Of a stretch of 64,000 nucleotides of DNA, positions 1-11,900 are shown piece after piece. The notes under the pieces are model-generated. The model was not told the origin of the DNA and made no database searches. It saw only the letters and a list, made by a program, of their open reading frames with translations. Within the stretch, counting starts at the first letter, position 1. Each line of letters starts with the position of its first letter. Origin of the DNA: Prosopocoilus inquinatus (taxonomy: Eukaryota; Arthropoda; Insecta; Coleoptera; Lucanidae); the NCBI GenBank assembly GCA_036172665.1, contig CM069872.1:50888101-50952100 (forward strand), read 5' to 3'. The translations under genes and the position numbers were made by a program.

Positions 1-449
1 ACAAGATTTTTCAGAAAAAAAAACAAACAGAAGAAACTGAAAACGTAGGGTGTCTAAGACCTATTACAGTTTTTTTAGATAAAATGCATTGAAAATTCAG
101 ATATAAATTATTATTTTTTTGCTGTAACATCAACTGCATGAACAATGTAACGAATTAACAAGGGAGATTCAGGTGTAAAATATGATATATATGATAAAGC
201 AGAAGTGATCAAGAGAGAAAGCATGATTTTTAAAAAAGTATCACATCACAAGACAATAATTGCACTGTCTGTATTCAGCTTTAGTTTCCATCTATTCAAG
301 AACATACTTACATTTTGAAGAAACAATCGATTGCTCAGTCTTCACAGCATATAAAAAAAAGAAGAAGAAAAATAAATAAAGATAAACCGAAAATCTGAAA
401 GACTTCCAAACGGTCACCTTTCGCAATAAGAGGAGAAACGTCAGAATAA

Positions 450-642
450 GGGCCAGTTGTACAAAGGCGGTTTAAACTGAAGTTTAACTGAACCAGGTTC
501 AAAAGTAAACAAATTCGCATAGGATCTTAAGGGCACATGGCAATTAATGCATTCATAAATAAAATTTGATGCGATTTTGTCCACTTTGAACCTGGTTCAG
601 TTGAGCGTCGGCTTAAACCTCCTTTGTACATACAACTGGCCC
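450..642. mobile_element. Foldback MITE, GGGCCAGTTGTACAAAG ends
   Basis: The left end reads GGGCCAGTTGTACAAAG and the right end is its near reverse complement (CTTTGTACATACAACTGGCCC). Inside, GAACCAGGTTCA-type sequence faces TGAACCTGGTTCAG, so most of the 193 bp folds back on itself. No target-site duplication is clear. Related ends occur at 23784, 25297 and 38693. Confidence 0.75.
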
Positions 643-761
643 TCAATCATCGTTCCAAATCTCTGGTTAACATTTATTTGTTTTATTTTTTAATTCATTC
701 TGATTATAGGAATTTTATGTAGACTTTTGAATGTTTAGTCGTAAAAATGTTAAGTGTGTGT

Positions 762-2053
762 TATACAGGGTTATTCGAAATAAGTGCCCGGCGCGTTAGC
801 CCCATCTATTGCATAAAGAACAAACCAAAAAAGAACTGAAAACGTAGGGGGTCTAAGATGTATAGTTTTTAAGATAAAGTGCATTCAAGATTCAGATTTA
901 AATTAGTTGGTGGGAGAGATTATACATATAATACATGACAGTTAGTTTTTTATACGTTACTTGTACAATATGTATGCATAAAACGTATACAGCGTTTGAA
1001 ATTTGGTGATATGCAGTTTTTTCTCCGAAATTTTAAGAATTTAAACGCCTATGTCCTGTGACATAAATGTTCATAAAAGTTGAGGTCTATAAAACACTAG
1101 TGGAATTATGAACCCATAATTAAACTGTTTTTTTCTAAATCGGCATTATTATGACTTCGTAATAAACAAGTGTTGGATAAAACTATGTATTACGCTCGTG
1201 TCATAATGGCAAATAAGTCACTCAAGAAAAATTAGCCCGCTCGAGGAAGTTCTCGCGGCTGAACATTCCTTTGGTGACCTATTTGCCTTATAAGACACTT
1301 AATATATAATTATTAGCTATTAGATTACAGTTGATAAGAACCGAGTCTTTCTTGCATGCGTCAAAACTGCTTTTAATGCACGCTTTCTTGTCGGAAGAAA
1401 TTATTTTCGGCGGTTTGACTTGAATTGACTAACAGAGAGCGAACATATTTTTTTAAAGAAACGTCATATGACAGGACCTGTCGCCAAATTAATTTAAGAA
1501 ACAAAAAAATCATGGCCCTCCTGCGTGTTTAAAACAGTCGTAAGAAATGATTGACAGTTTCGATTTTGGATTCAAAAGAGATTGGTTTTTGGTTTTGGTT
1601 TTTTTAATTGTGTCTCTTAATACTTATTTATTATTTAATAAAGTTCAGTTTGACCAACTCATGTGTATTTATGTCGACGTGACTCAAAAACTTAAGCAAT
1701 ACATCTGAAATGATGAAAAACCCTTGTCGAAAACGAACAACAAGAAAAGAAAAAAACATGACTGTGATTCAAGAGAATTGTTATTATTTTATTGTTATTT
1801 ATTATCACATTATTGTTAAGTTAACATTAAGTGGAAGAACAGTGTAGTGTTGCTGCTACTGAGCTTCGTCTTTTAGTGGTCATTACGGCAGAATTAGAGA
1901 TATTTATTACATCTAATTGTTACATGTATTTAAATTGGGCCAATAAAGACAATTATTATTATTATTATTATAAATTTCGTATTTGCGTGATCTTAGTAAA
2001 TACGCCCTCAACGGATCGCGGGATAGAATACTTACCCTGAATCACCCTGTATA
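762..2053. mobile_element. Putative non-autonomous DNA transposon, TATACAGGG ends
   Basis: The left end TATACAGGGTTATTCG faces a right end ATCACCCTGTATA, an imperfect terminal inverted repeat of the kind common on insect DNA elements. The 1.3 kb interior has no transposase-like frame. The superfamily cannot be assigned from the sequence alone. Confidence 0.5.
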
Positions 2054-2340
2054 GAAAAAAATAGACGGAAATCAGTATTCAAGTTGCCATTTCATTCGTT
2101 TTGTACGAGGAATTACTGTACCGTACTTCATTGTGTAAATTTAATTGAACAGTGTGGGATTATGTAGATAATGTATTTGATTTTTTTTATCTAGATTAAA
2201 AGTCATGTGGATTAATTCGAATCCGGAAACAATCCGGTAATACTGAACAGAAATGTGACGTTAAACATACCATTTTTTTTTTATAAAACCAGTTCCAGTG
2301 AAAGTACAAACACATCCGCGTCATCGGTCATTACTAGAGA

Positions 2341-2685
2341 TCGGAATCTCATATTTTGACGTCATCAAATCAGCAGTGGAGTCTATCTAATCATGAATAG
2401 GCTTACATTTGCTTCGGGCATTGCTGTGTTACTCAGTACAGAGGCCAATGAGTATACATATGCCTAAAGCCTGGAACACAATGCTTAAGTGAAAGTGTTA
2501 AGATACAAATCTAATATATTTTACTTATAATGAGACTTAATTTTTAAAGGTAAGGTTTCGGTAATTTTAAAACTGACTAATCAAACTGAATCCATGATAG
2601 CAGCTAGCAAAGACAAACTCTTTTTCATAAACAACGCACTCATTATTTTTCTGATGACGTCAAAATACGCGATTCCTGTCTTTAG
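2341..2685. mobile_element. Foldback repeat around TTTTGACGTCATCA
   Basis: TTTTGACGTCATCA at 2354-2367 faces its exact reverse complement at about 2652-2665, with flanking GATCGGAATC and GCGATTCCTG extending the arms. A related pair of arms lies at 22530-23175 in a later rdgA intron. Probably a MITE. Confidence 0.55.
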
Positions 2686-2997
2686 TCATTACTAGCGAAT
2701 TCCACTTCTAGTAAAAACACGAGCAGATCCGCGTTGGGAAAAACTTAATTATTATCAAATATGAATTAAGTCATTGTGAACATTAATTTAAAAGTGTAAA
2801 GGCAATTTGAAATATTAAAAAATTACGGCAACGATTTAAACATGTGCAATCCAAATGATGATTTGTTTTTTTTTTCTTTTATTCAAAAATGTTATACTCG
2901 GGGATTCCATTGCAAATTGCAATCAACCGTCTTGCCTATTTTATTTTCTTTTTTTAATTTTAGAATGTTTCTTAATAACTCGTTCATCTTGTTGCAG

Positions 2998-5900
2998 AAA
3001 AAGCCTTACCGAGGGTGGCGACCGTCCAATACGATCAACCCCAGATTGGACAGATGCAGCCCTGAACGGTGATCATCTGTGGATTCCCACTTCTGCATCC
3101 GGGGATTTTTGTTACGCCGGTGACACCGACTGCACGGTAAGACCGCGTTTAATTCAAGGAACTATTTAAGGAAATCAAGGTTTTTGTTAATAGAGTAAAA
3201 ATTGGCCACCTACCAAAAGTAGATTTACGATCATTAACCTTATTTAACTTCTTCACTTCGCGCCAAATACAAAACAAAACCCCCTGTAAAGAAGATTTTT
3301 TTTTTCTTTTGGTGTTTTGCTTTCTGAAGATTTCTTTGGCCACGTCCTCAGATGAGTCTGCTTTTTTTTTCTTAACTTTAGAGTTAGAGCTTCTTGCCTC
3401 TTAACTTTATACCTTCTTACCTCTTAACTTTAGACCTTCTTTCCTCTTAATTATAGACCTTCTGGCCTTTTAACTTTTACAAAATAATTTATTCCGTTTT
3501 CCTATTTGTTTGTCTTTTTTATTTCGGAGGGTTACTTTGAAATTTTGGCGCTAAAATCGAGCTTCGTCATTGGTAGCTGGGCGGAATTGACCAATGACGA
3601 AGCTCGTTCGACCAATGTCGTCAAAGCTCGTTTGGCCAATATGAAAGCTGGTTTTTAGCGCCAAAATTTGAAAGTACTACTCGGAAATAAAATATAGAAT
3701 ATAGCGGGTCGTTTCAGACCACCTATTTTTGGCAAAGATTTGTTCAATTCTGAAAACAAAAAAAAATAGAACGTGTTCTGTTTCCAAAACGATCTGCAGG
3801 TTGAATAATTTCTTGTATTATTTACAAACCATGGGTAGTCCGAAATGGCTTTTTGTTTATTTTTGGCAAGCGCGCCAATTTGGCTAAAATCCAATAATTT
3901 TATTGATAGTACTTGTAAGTACAATTTATTGGCAAAGCAATATTTATTACTCATACGTGTATGTACATCAGAGCAGTTAATTTTTTTTTTGTGCTGTAAC
4001 ATCAAGCGATGTGGAGAAGAGTATTTCTATTACGTGTCGAAGATAAACCGAAAATCTGAAAGCTTCCAAAGATTTCCAAACGGTCACCCTATCGTAATAA
4101 AAAGAGAAGCTATCTCTTCCCACTCAACCGAAGACTGCTGTAATACAAAAATTGAGCTTCTGCTGGTAAGCTCCTTATCTTGCTCGGATTTAACTCCGCT
4201 GCATCCATATTTCGCTTAGGGAATGAACCGGAAAGTTCGAAGCTTTTACCTGCATTTACGTCTGCTTTATTTCCTTTACGTATCGAATTTACGACGCAGA
4301 TTTTCCTTACAAATTGGATGTGTCACACTGTATTGTAAAATAAACAGAAACCCTAACTGTTTCAGACAAATGTTGAAATACGGCCCCATATTACGCATTC
4401 CACGAAGATGGTTGTGATTTCGTTATCCTTCCAGAACATTCCTATTCGTATTGTAATCTCCTGTTGAAAAGGATTTTGTGGGATGTGGGAGAGTTGGGAC
4501 TATTGATAACAACATTCGTGTTTGCAACAACTCGAACTATCCCCTCATTGTTTTTAACTATGTAGAACAGCTCTAATAGTGAAAGCAACAAAGTATTAGC
4601 CTGACGTTTCCATGCCACCACAATACGGTGATGCTGATGGTAAGAACGAAAATGAAAAGAAGGGCAAAAAAAAGTTAATCCCGTCGGTCGTCTCCTCGTA
4701 ATTATTTTCAAAGCTCCGTCGCCGAGCGCCAGGTATCCGCGAGCTTTTCCCATTTAATGGGGAGTTTGTTTCGCGTAATTTCCAGCAAATTTGTCACTTC
4801 TAGCTAGATTAGAATTTTATTGGAGAAGGCACCCGGTTAAATTTGGAATTCAATTTGCGTGGAAAATGAACGTTTTCGGCTGGTGCTGCAGCGGGTGGAG
4901 CTTTTTTTTTGATCCGGAGCTTTCACTCATTACACATCGTTTGTATTAAAAATTACCTAATTTAAGATTTTGCATAAAAAGAAGAAGAATAAAACCTTTA
5001 TATTTTCTAATTATTCAGTTATAATCAGGGCTCGGGAAACTCGGGGGATCGTAGTTTGACTTACCTAACAAATACTCAAGTGCTGTTTTTTTATGGTGTT
5101 TAAGGTTGACCTTGAAATGGTTTTTAATTTTAAAAAGTCTGTTCAATGTTCAATTTCTTACGTTAAATTGTTCGGAATTTGAAAATTTTTTTTTAAACAT
5201 TTTAAAAATCTGTTGTAATTTTTTTGTAGAAGTAAATGCGGAGAGAGAATTCCACCGCAATCTGACCCATTTTCCTGTTATGTAAATTTTAAGCATTAAA
5301 AAAAAAAATTTTTTTCCAACTTTCTTGCATTTTTTTCCGTTTTTTTTCTCAATTCTCTTTTTGGGCTGGGTTCACTGATCTTCAGTTCAGTTGCGTTGGG
5401 TTCATTTAAGTTCTCCGCAGTTGGGTTGGGTTGACCTTGAAATACTCTTTAATTAAAAAAAAATTCTGTTCAATTTCTTACGTTAAATAGTTTGGAATTA
5501 ATTTTTTTTTTTTTTTAAATTCAGAACATTTCAAATCTGTTCTGAATTTTTTCTTTATAAGTAAGTGCGGACAGAGAATTCCACCACAATCTGACCGACT
5601 CTCCCGTCTTGTAAATTTTTTAAATTTAAAGTGTTTATTTCAAATTTTCTTATAATTTTTTTACTGTTTTTTTTTAATTCTCGTCTTGGGCTGGGTTCAC
5701 TGGGGCTGCAGTTCAGTTGAGTTGGATTAATTCAGATTCTCTGCAGTTGGGTTGGGTTGACCTTGAAATACTTTTTCATTCAAAAAAATTCAGTTCATTT
5801 TCTTACGTTAAATTGTTTAGAGTTTTTAAATTTTTTTTTAATTCAGAACAGTTTAAAAATCTAATTTCTTTATAAGCTTCTACTTTTCTCGAAATTCTCT

Positions 5901-8900
5901 TTTTGATATGACAAATTGAAGAGACACTCTCATTTTACTTTACTGGCAGCTGTTGTTAGGTAACAGATGTGCGAATATTGGACAGGAATCAGGAGTCGAT
6001 CTTACATAATTATTTTTTCTGTTACATTTAATTAGTGCTGCCTTGTAACTCGTCAACGGTCAAGAGAAAAGAGAAGCTGTCAAATGATAAAAATAAAAAA
6101 AAAAAATTGTTTTACTCATTTTAATCAGTCAAGAATCTGTATGAAAAGTGTTTTCTTTTCTGTAAACTCCGAGTAGCTCATTTTGGCAATTGGAACTTTT
6201 ACAAAATAATTCATTCCGTTACGCCTTCACTAGGAAGTCCTTTTTAGATTGTTTCAGGGCACCTCATTTTCTGGTAGCAAAAGATTGGTTCAATTCTGAA
6301 AAAATAATAGGACGTGTTCTGTTTTCAAAACGATTTTAAGGCGCACAAAATTATAAACAATAGTAACACTTTGCGCTCGCTAATCGAAACAAAATAAGTT
6401 GTATGAGGCCCCCGGCCACTCAGAGCGAAGATACAAATATTAAACAGAAGGAGGTGATAAAAACTCAGATCTTTTCCACTGATATACCAGTGGAGAAGAT
6501 CTTTTCCGCAGTTATAATTAGGGCGCGGGAAACTCGGGAGATTGTAGTTTGACTAACCTAACAAATCCTCAAGTGCTGTCTTATAAATAAAAAATAATTT
6601 TGCTTTCTAAAGATTTTCTTTGACCATATCCTCAGGTGAATGGATTGTTTTTCTTAACTTTAGACCTTCTTGCCTTCACCTTTTCTTTTACAAAATAATT
6701 CATTCCGTTACGCCTTCGCTAGGAAGTCCTTTTTAGGTCGTTTCAGGACACCCCATTTTCTGGTAGCAAAGATTGGTTCAATTCTGAAAAACGAATAGAA
6801 CGTGTTCTATTTCCAAAACGATTTTAGGGCACGCAAAATTATAAACAATAGTCACACTTTCCGCTCGCTAATCAAAAGAAAATAAGTTGTATGAGGCCCC
6901 CGGCCACTCAGAGCGAAGATATACCTTAAATATTAAACAGAAGGAGGTGATAAAAACTCAGATCTTTTCCACTGATATACCAGTGGAGAAGATCTTTTCC
7001 GCAGTGATAATCAGGGCGCGGGAAACTCGGGGGATCGTAGTTTGACAGACGTAACAAATCCTCAAGTGGTGTCTTACAAATAAAAATTAATTTTGCTTTC
7101 TAAAGATTTTCTTTGTCCATATTCTCAGGTGAATGGATTTTTTTTCTTAACTTTAGACCTTCTTGCCGTCGCCTTTTGTTTTACAAAATAATTCATTTCG
7201 TTATGCCTTCACTAGGAAGTCCTTTTTAGATTGTTTCAGGGCACCCCATTTTCTGGTAGCAAAAATTGGTTCAATTCTGAAAAAATAACGGAACGTGTTC
7301 TTTTTCCAAAACGATTTTAAGGCACGCAAAATTATAAACAATACTGACACTTTGCGCTGCTCGCTAATCGAAACAAAATATGAGGCCCCCGGCCACTCAG
7401 AGTGAAGATATAAATATTAAACAGAAGAGGATGATAAAAACTCAGATCTTTTCCACTGGTATACCAGTGGAGAAGATCTTTTCCACAGTTATAATTAGGG
7501 CGCGGGAAACTCGGGGGATCGTAGTTTGACTTACCTAACAAATCCTCAAGTGCTCTCTTATAAATAAAAATTAATTTTGCTTTCTAAGGATTTTCTTTGA
7601 CCATATCCTCAGGTGAATGGATTTTTTTCTTAACTTTAGACCTTCTTGCCTTCACCTTTTCTTTTACAAAATAATTAATTCCGTTACGCCTTCGCTAGGA
7701 AGTCCTTTTCAGGTCTTTTCAGGACACCCCATTTTCTGGTAGCAAAAGATTGGTTCAATTCTGAAAAAATAACGGAACGTGTTCTTTTTCCAAAACAATT
7801 TTAAGGCACGCAAAATTATAAACAATACTGACACTTTGCGCTGCTCGCTAATCGAAACAAAATATGAGGCCCCCGGCCACTCAGAGTGAAGATATAAATA
7901 TTAAACAGAAGAGGATGATTAAAAACTCAGATCTTTTCCACTAGTATACCAGTGGAGAAGATCTTTTCCACAGTTATAATTAGGGCGCGGGAAACTCGGG
8001 GGATCGTAGTTTGACTTACCTAACAAATCCTCAAATGCTGTCTTATAAATAAAAATTAATTTTGCTTTCTAAAGATTTTCTTTGACCATATCCTCAGGTG
8101 AATGGATTTTTTTCTTAACTTTAGACCTTCTTGCCTTCACCTTTTCTTTTACAAAATAATTCATTCCGTTACGCCTTCGCTAGGAAGTCCTTTTTAGGTC
8201 GTTTCAGGGCACTCCATTTTCTGGTAACAAAAGATTGGTTCAATTCTGAAAAAATAACGGAACGTGTTCTTTTTCCAAAACGATTTTAAGGCACGCAAAA
8301 TTATAAACAATAGTAACACTTCGCGCTCGCTAATCGAAACAAAATAAGTTGTATGAGGCCCCCGGCCACTTATAGTAAAGATATAAATGTTAAACAGAAG
8401 GAGGTGATAAAAAATCAGATCTTTTCAACTGGTGTACCAATGGAGAAGATCTTTTCCGCAGTTATAATCAGGGCGCGGGAAACTCGGGGGATCGTAGTTT
8501 GACAGACCTAACAAATCCTCAAGTGCTGTCTTACAAATAAAAATTAATTTTGCTTTCTAAAGATTTTCTTTGACCATATCCTCAGGTGAATGGATTTTTT
8601 TTCTTAACTTTAGACCTTTATGGCCCCCACCTTTTATTTTACAAAATAATTTATTCCGTTATACCTTCACTAGGAAGTCGTTTTTAGGTCGCTTCAGGGC
8701 ACCCTATTTTCTGGTAGCAAAGATTAGTTCAATTCTGAAAAAAGAATAGAACGTGTTCTATTTCCAAAACGATTTTAAGGCACGCAAAATTATAAACATT
8801 AGTAACACTTTGCGCTCGCTAATCGAAACAAAATAAGTTGTATGAGGCCCCCGGCCACTCAGAGCAAAGATATAAATATTAAACAGGAGGTGATAAAAAC

Positions 8901-11900
8901 TCAGATCTTTTCCACAGTTATAATTAGGGCGCGGGAAACTCGGGGGATTGTAGTTTGACTGACCTAACAAATTCTCAAGTGCTGTCTTATAGATAAAAAT
9001 TAATTTTGCTTTTTAAAGATTTTCTTTGACCATATCCTCAGGTGAATGGATTTTTTTTCTTAACTTTAGACCTTCTTGCCTTCACTTTTTCTTTTACAAA
9101 ATAATTCATTCCGTTACGCCTTCGCTAGGAAGTCCTTTTTAGGTCGTTTCAGGGCACCCCATTTTCTGGTAACAAAAGATTGGTTCAATTCTGAAAAAAT
9201 AATGGAACGTGTTCTATTTCCAAAACGAGTTTAAGGCACGCAAAATTATAAACAATAGTAACACTTCGCGCTCGCTAATCGAAACAAAATAAGTTGTATG
9301 AGGCCCCCGGCCACTTATAGTAAAGATATAAATGTTAAACAGAAGGAGGTGATAAAAACTCAGATCTTTTCAACTGGTGTACCAATGGAGAAGATCTTTT
9401 CCGCAGTTATAATCAGGGCGCGGGAAACTCGGGGGATCGTAGTTTGACTGACCTAACAAATCCTCAAGTGCTGTCTTATAAATAAAAATTAATTTTGCTT
9501 TCTAAAGATTTTCTTTGACCATATCCTCAGGTGAATGGATTTTTTTTCTTAACTTTAGACCTTCTTGCCTTCGCCTTTTCTTTTAAAAAATAATTCATAT
9601 CGTTATGCCTTCACTAGGAAGTATTTTTTAGGTCCTTTCAGCGCACCCCATTTTCTGGTAGTAAAAGATTGGTTCAATTCTGAAAAAATAATAGGACGTG
9701 TTCTATTTCCAAAACGATTTTAAGGCACACAAAATTATAAACAATAGGCACACTTTGCGCTCGCTAATCGAAACAAAATAAATTACGATCGAGCAAGGCC
9801 CCCTCATCTGACTACGCGTTCAGACTTTGTACCCCACAAGCTTCCAGGGCCCTGGCTATAAAACAGTGTGATGTTTTAATACTCGCAGGATTCTGCCTAG
9901 TCCGTGGACTCTAATTTAACTAACACTTGAAGCAATATCCAAACAGAAAAGAAAATGGTTGTTACTTTGTGAAACAATGAACTCTGACTAGGCCTAAAGA
10001 ATGAATCTTCTCTGACTAGGCCTAAAGAATGAATCTCCCGAAGGAGTGTTTACAATCCTGTTAGAAATTTGCACATTGTCCTGGATTAACTCTCTTCAAA
10101 GCCTTCCGGCTGTTGATCTTAAGATCGAGACAATCGGGGGGGCTTGCAGAGAAACGTTTCGTGGCGTCGTCGAGGACTGGCTTTGGCTCTTGGGAAACCG
10201 GAATTACAAGCCCCTGGATTATAAACTTTGCGCTGTTTTCGGTGTGTGTTGAAAGCGCCACTATTACCTAGAGACTTGGAATGGAATCCTCGAAGACCTC
10301 CCGGTGGATGATGTTATGATGGCCGAGGTGTTTCGAAAGCGCCTCGAAGAAAGTACAGTGGAACTTCGATAAATCAAAAGAAGTATGACTCGCCAGAAAA
10401 AAGTTCGAGTCTTCGGGTTGTTAAATAAACTTCTTGACTGGTAATCGAATTAAAGAAGGCTTTAAAATTAAACTCACATTCTAACCTATAAATAAACGTA
10501 AAGTGGTTTAGTTCGATTATGAAATCGGTCCTCCAACCAATTTGATTCGAGTTATCGAAATTCGACTGTATTTCGTTTTTTTTTTAATTTAAGAAAGAAA
10601 AAGTAGTCAGAATTTGTTAAATTGAAGGTTAGGGAACGGGAATTACTTTAGGTTTAGACCAGCATTTCCCCAACTTTTTGTTTAACATCGACCGCTTAAA
10701 GGGCAAAGAGGTTTTCATCGACTCCCTCTCTCCCCTATTTAAAGTAATATTACAACGTTTAAGTTTGTATCCACGTTGAATTTAGATTTATTATACATAT
10801 GTTTTTAACTCACGTACAAAGCGATTACACCCTGTAGATGATTTTTAAACAAAATTTTTCGATTTAATCCAAAAAATTGTTACAGTTACAGATATACTGT
10901 CTCTTACCGTTTTGACAAGCTTTAAGAATTTTAAAAAATGAAAAAGACTTTGATTTACGCATAGAAAAATCAAAAATCAAATCGAATTTAAAAAATTCAT
11001 AAACATTCTGTTTAGTTGTAATTATTATATTAAACGTCACCTATGAACCACTTTAGGAAATAATTCCCCCACGTTAATAAGTTAACTTATTTGAAAAGCC
11101 AGAACCATCTATTATCTCCAAGTGAAAGCTGTTTTTAGTTAATTTCCTATAACAGGCAAAGTTTTATCTTCACGCTGACGTTTTCAGCAAAATCCTTGCC
11201 TTCATTAACTTCAAAATTGTTTGACATAACTACAATCACGATCTCACGCCATCTCTGGATCAGAAGAAGAAACGATTTGAATCGTAATTTATGAAACAGC
11301 AGTTCACCTTCATGCTGGCATTCCAAGCCAAACTCTGCCTCCGCAATGATTTTAATTTCAAAATTAAATACGAATATGTAAAACCGCGGCCTAACAGGAA
11401 TCTTCAAAGCGACATCTCTTTGTCAAAAGGAGAAATGATTTTAATCGAAATGTTCACCTTCACATTGACATTCTCAGGCGAACTCTACCTACGCAATGAT
11501 TTTATTTAAAAAATTAAATATCAAGACATGAAATCGCGGCGTGACAGGAACCTTCAGAGCGCCATCTCTTGATTAAAAGGAGAAATCGAAATTTCTGCAA
11601 TAGCAATTCATCTTTGCACCGACGTTCCTAGCCGAATTCTGTCTTCGCAATCATTTTAATTTCAAAATTAATTACCAAGATACTAAAATCGCGGCGCGAC
11701 AGGAATCTTCAAAGCGCCATCTATTGATCAAAAGGGGAAACGATTTTAATCGAAATTTCTGCAACAGCAGCTCACTTTCACACTAACATTCCCAACCAAA
11801 TTCTTCCTTCGCAGCGAATTTAATTTCAAAATTAAAATACAAGACACAAAATCGTGGTGCGACGGCAAAGGAATTATTCGAAGCGCCATCTCTTGATCAA

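Larger units (their letters stand above)
1..2997. other. Presumed rdgA upstream intron or 5' region, repeat-rich
   Basis: No convincing coding sequence is seen. The stretch ends at the acceptor (ttgttgcag) of the first recognisable rdgA exon, so it is read as intron. A segment at 22-110 recurs at about 825-905, sharing CTGAAAACGTAGGG and a following GTCTAAGA, so copies of one repeat lie here. Another segment, about 383-450, recurs at 4043-4112 inside the next intron. Individual foldback elements are listed separately. Confidence 0.6.

Noticed and set aside
3845..4219. 124-codon plus-strand frame in the rdgA intron
   Set aside because: Part of it (4043-4112) is a copy of a repeat at 383-450; composition and frame look non-coding.
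10046..10261. Overlapping open frames on both strands in a GC-richer stretch
   Set aside because: Open both ways, no splice signals in keeping and no recognisable protein; chance in GC-richer DNA.
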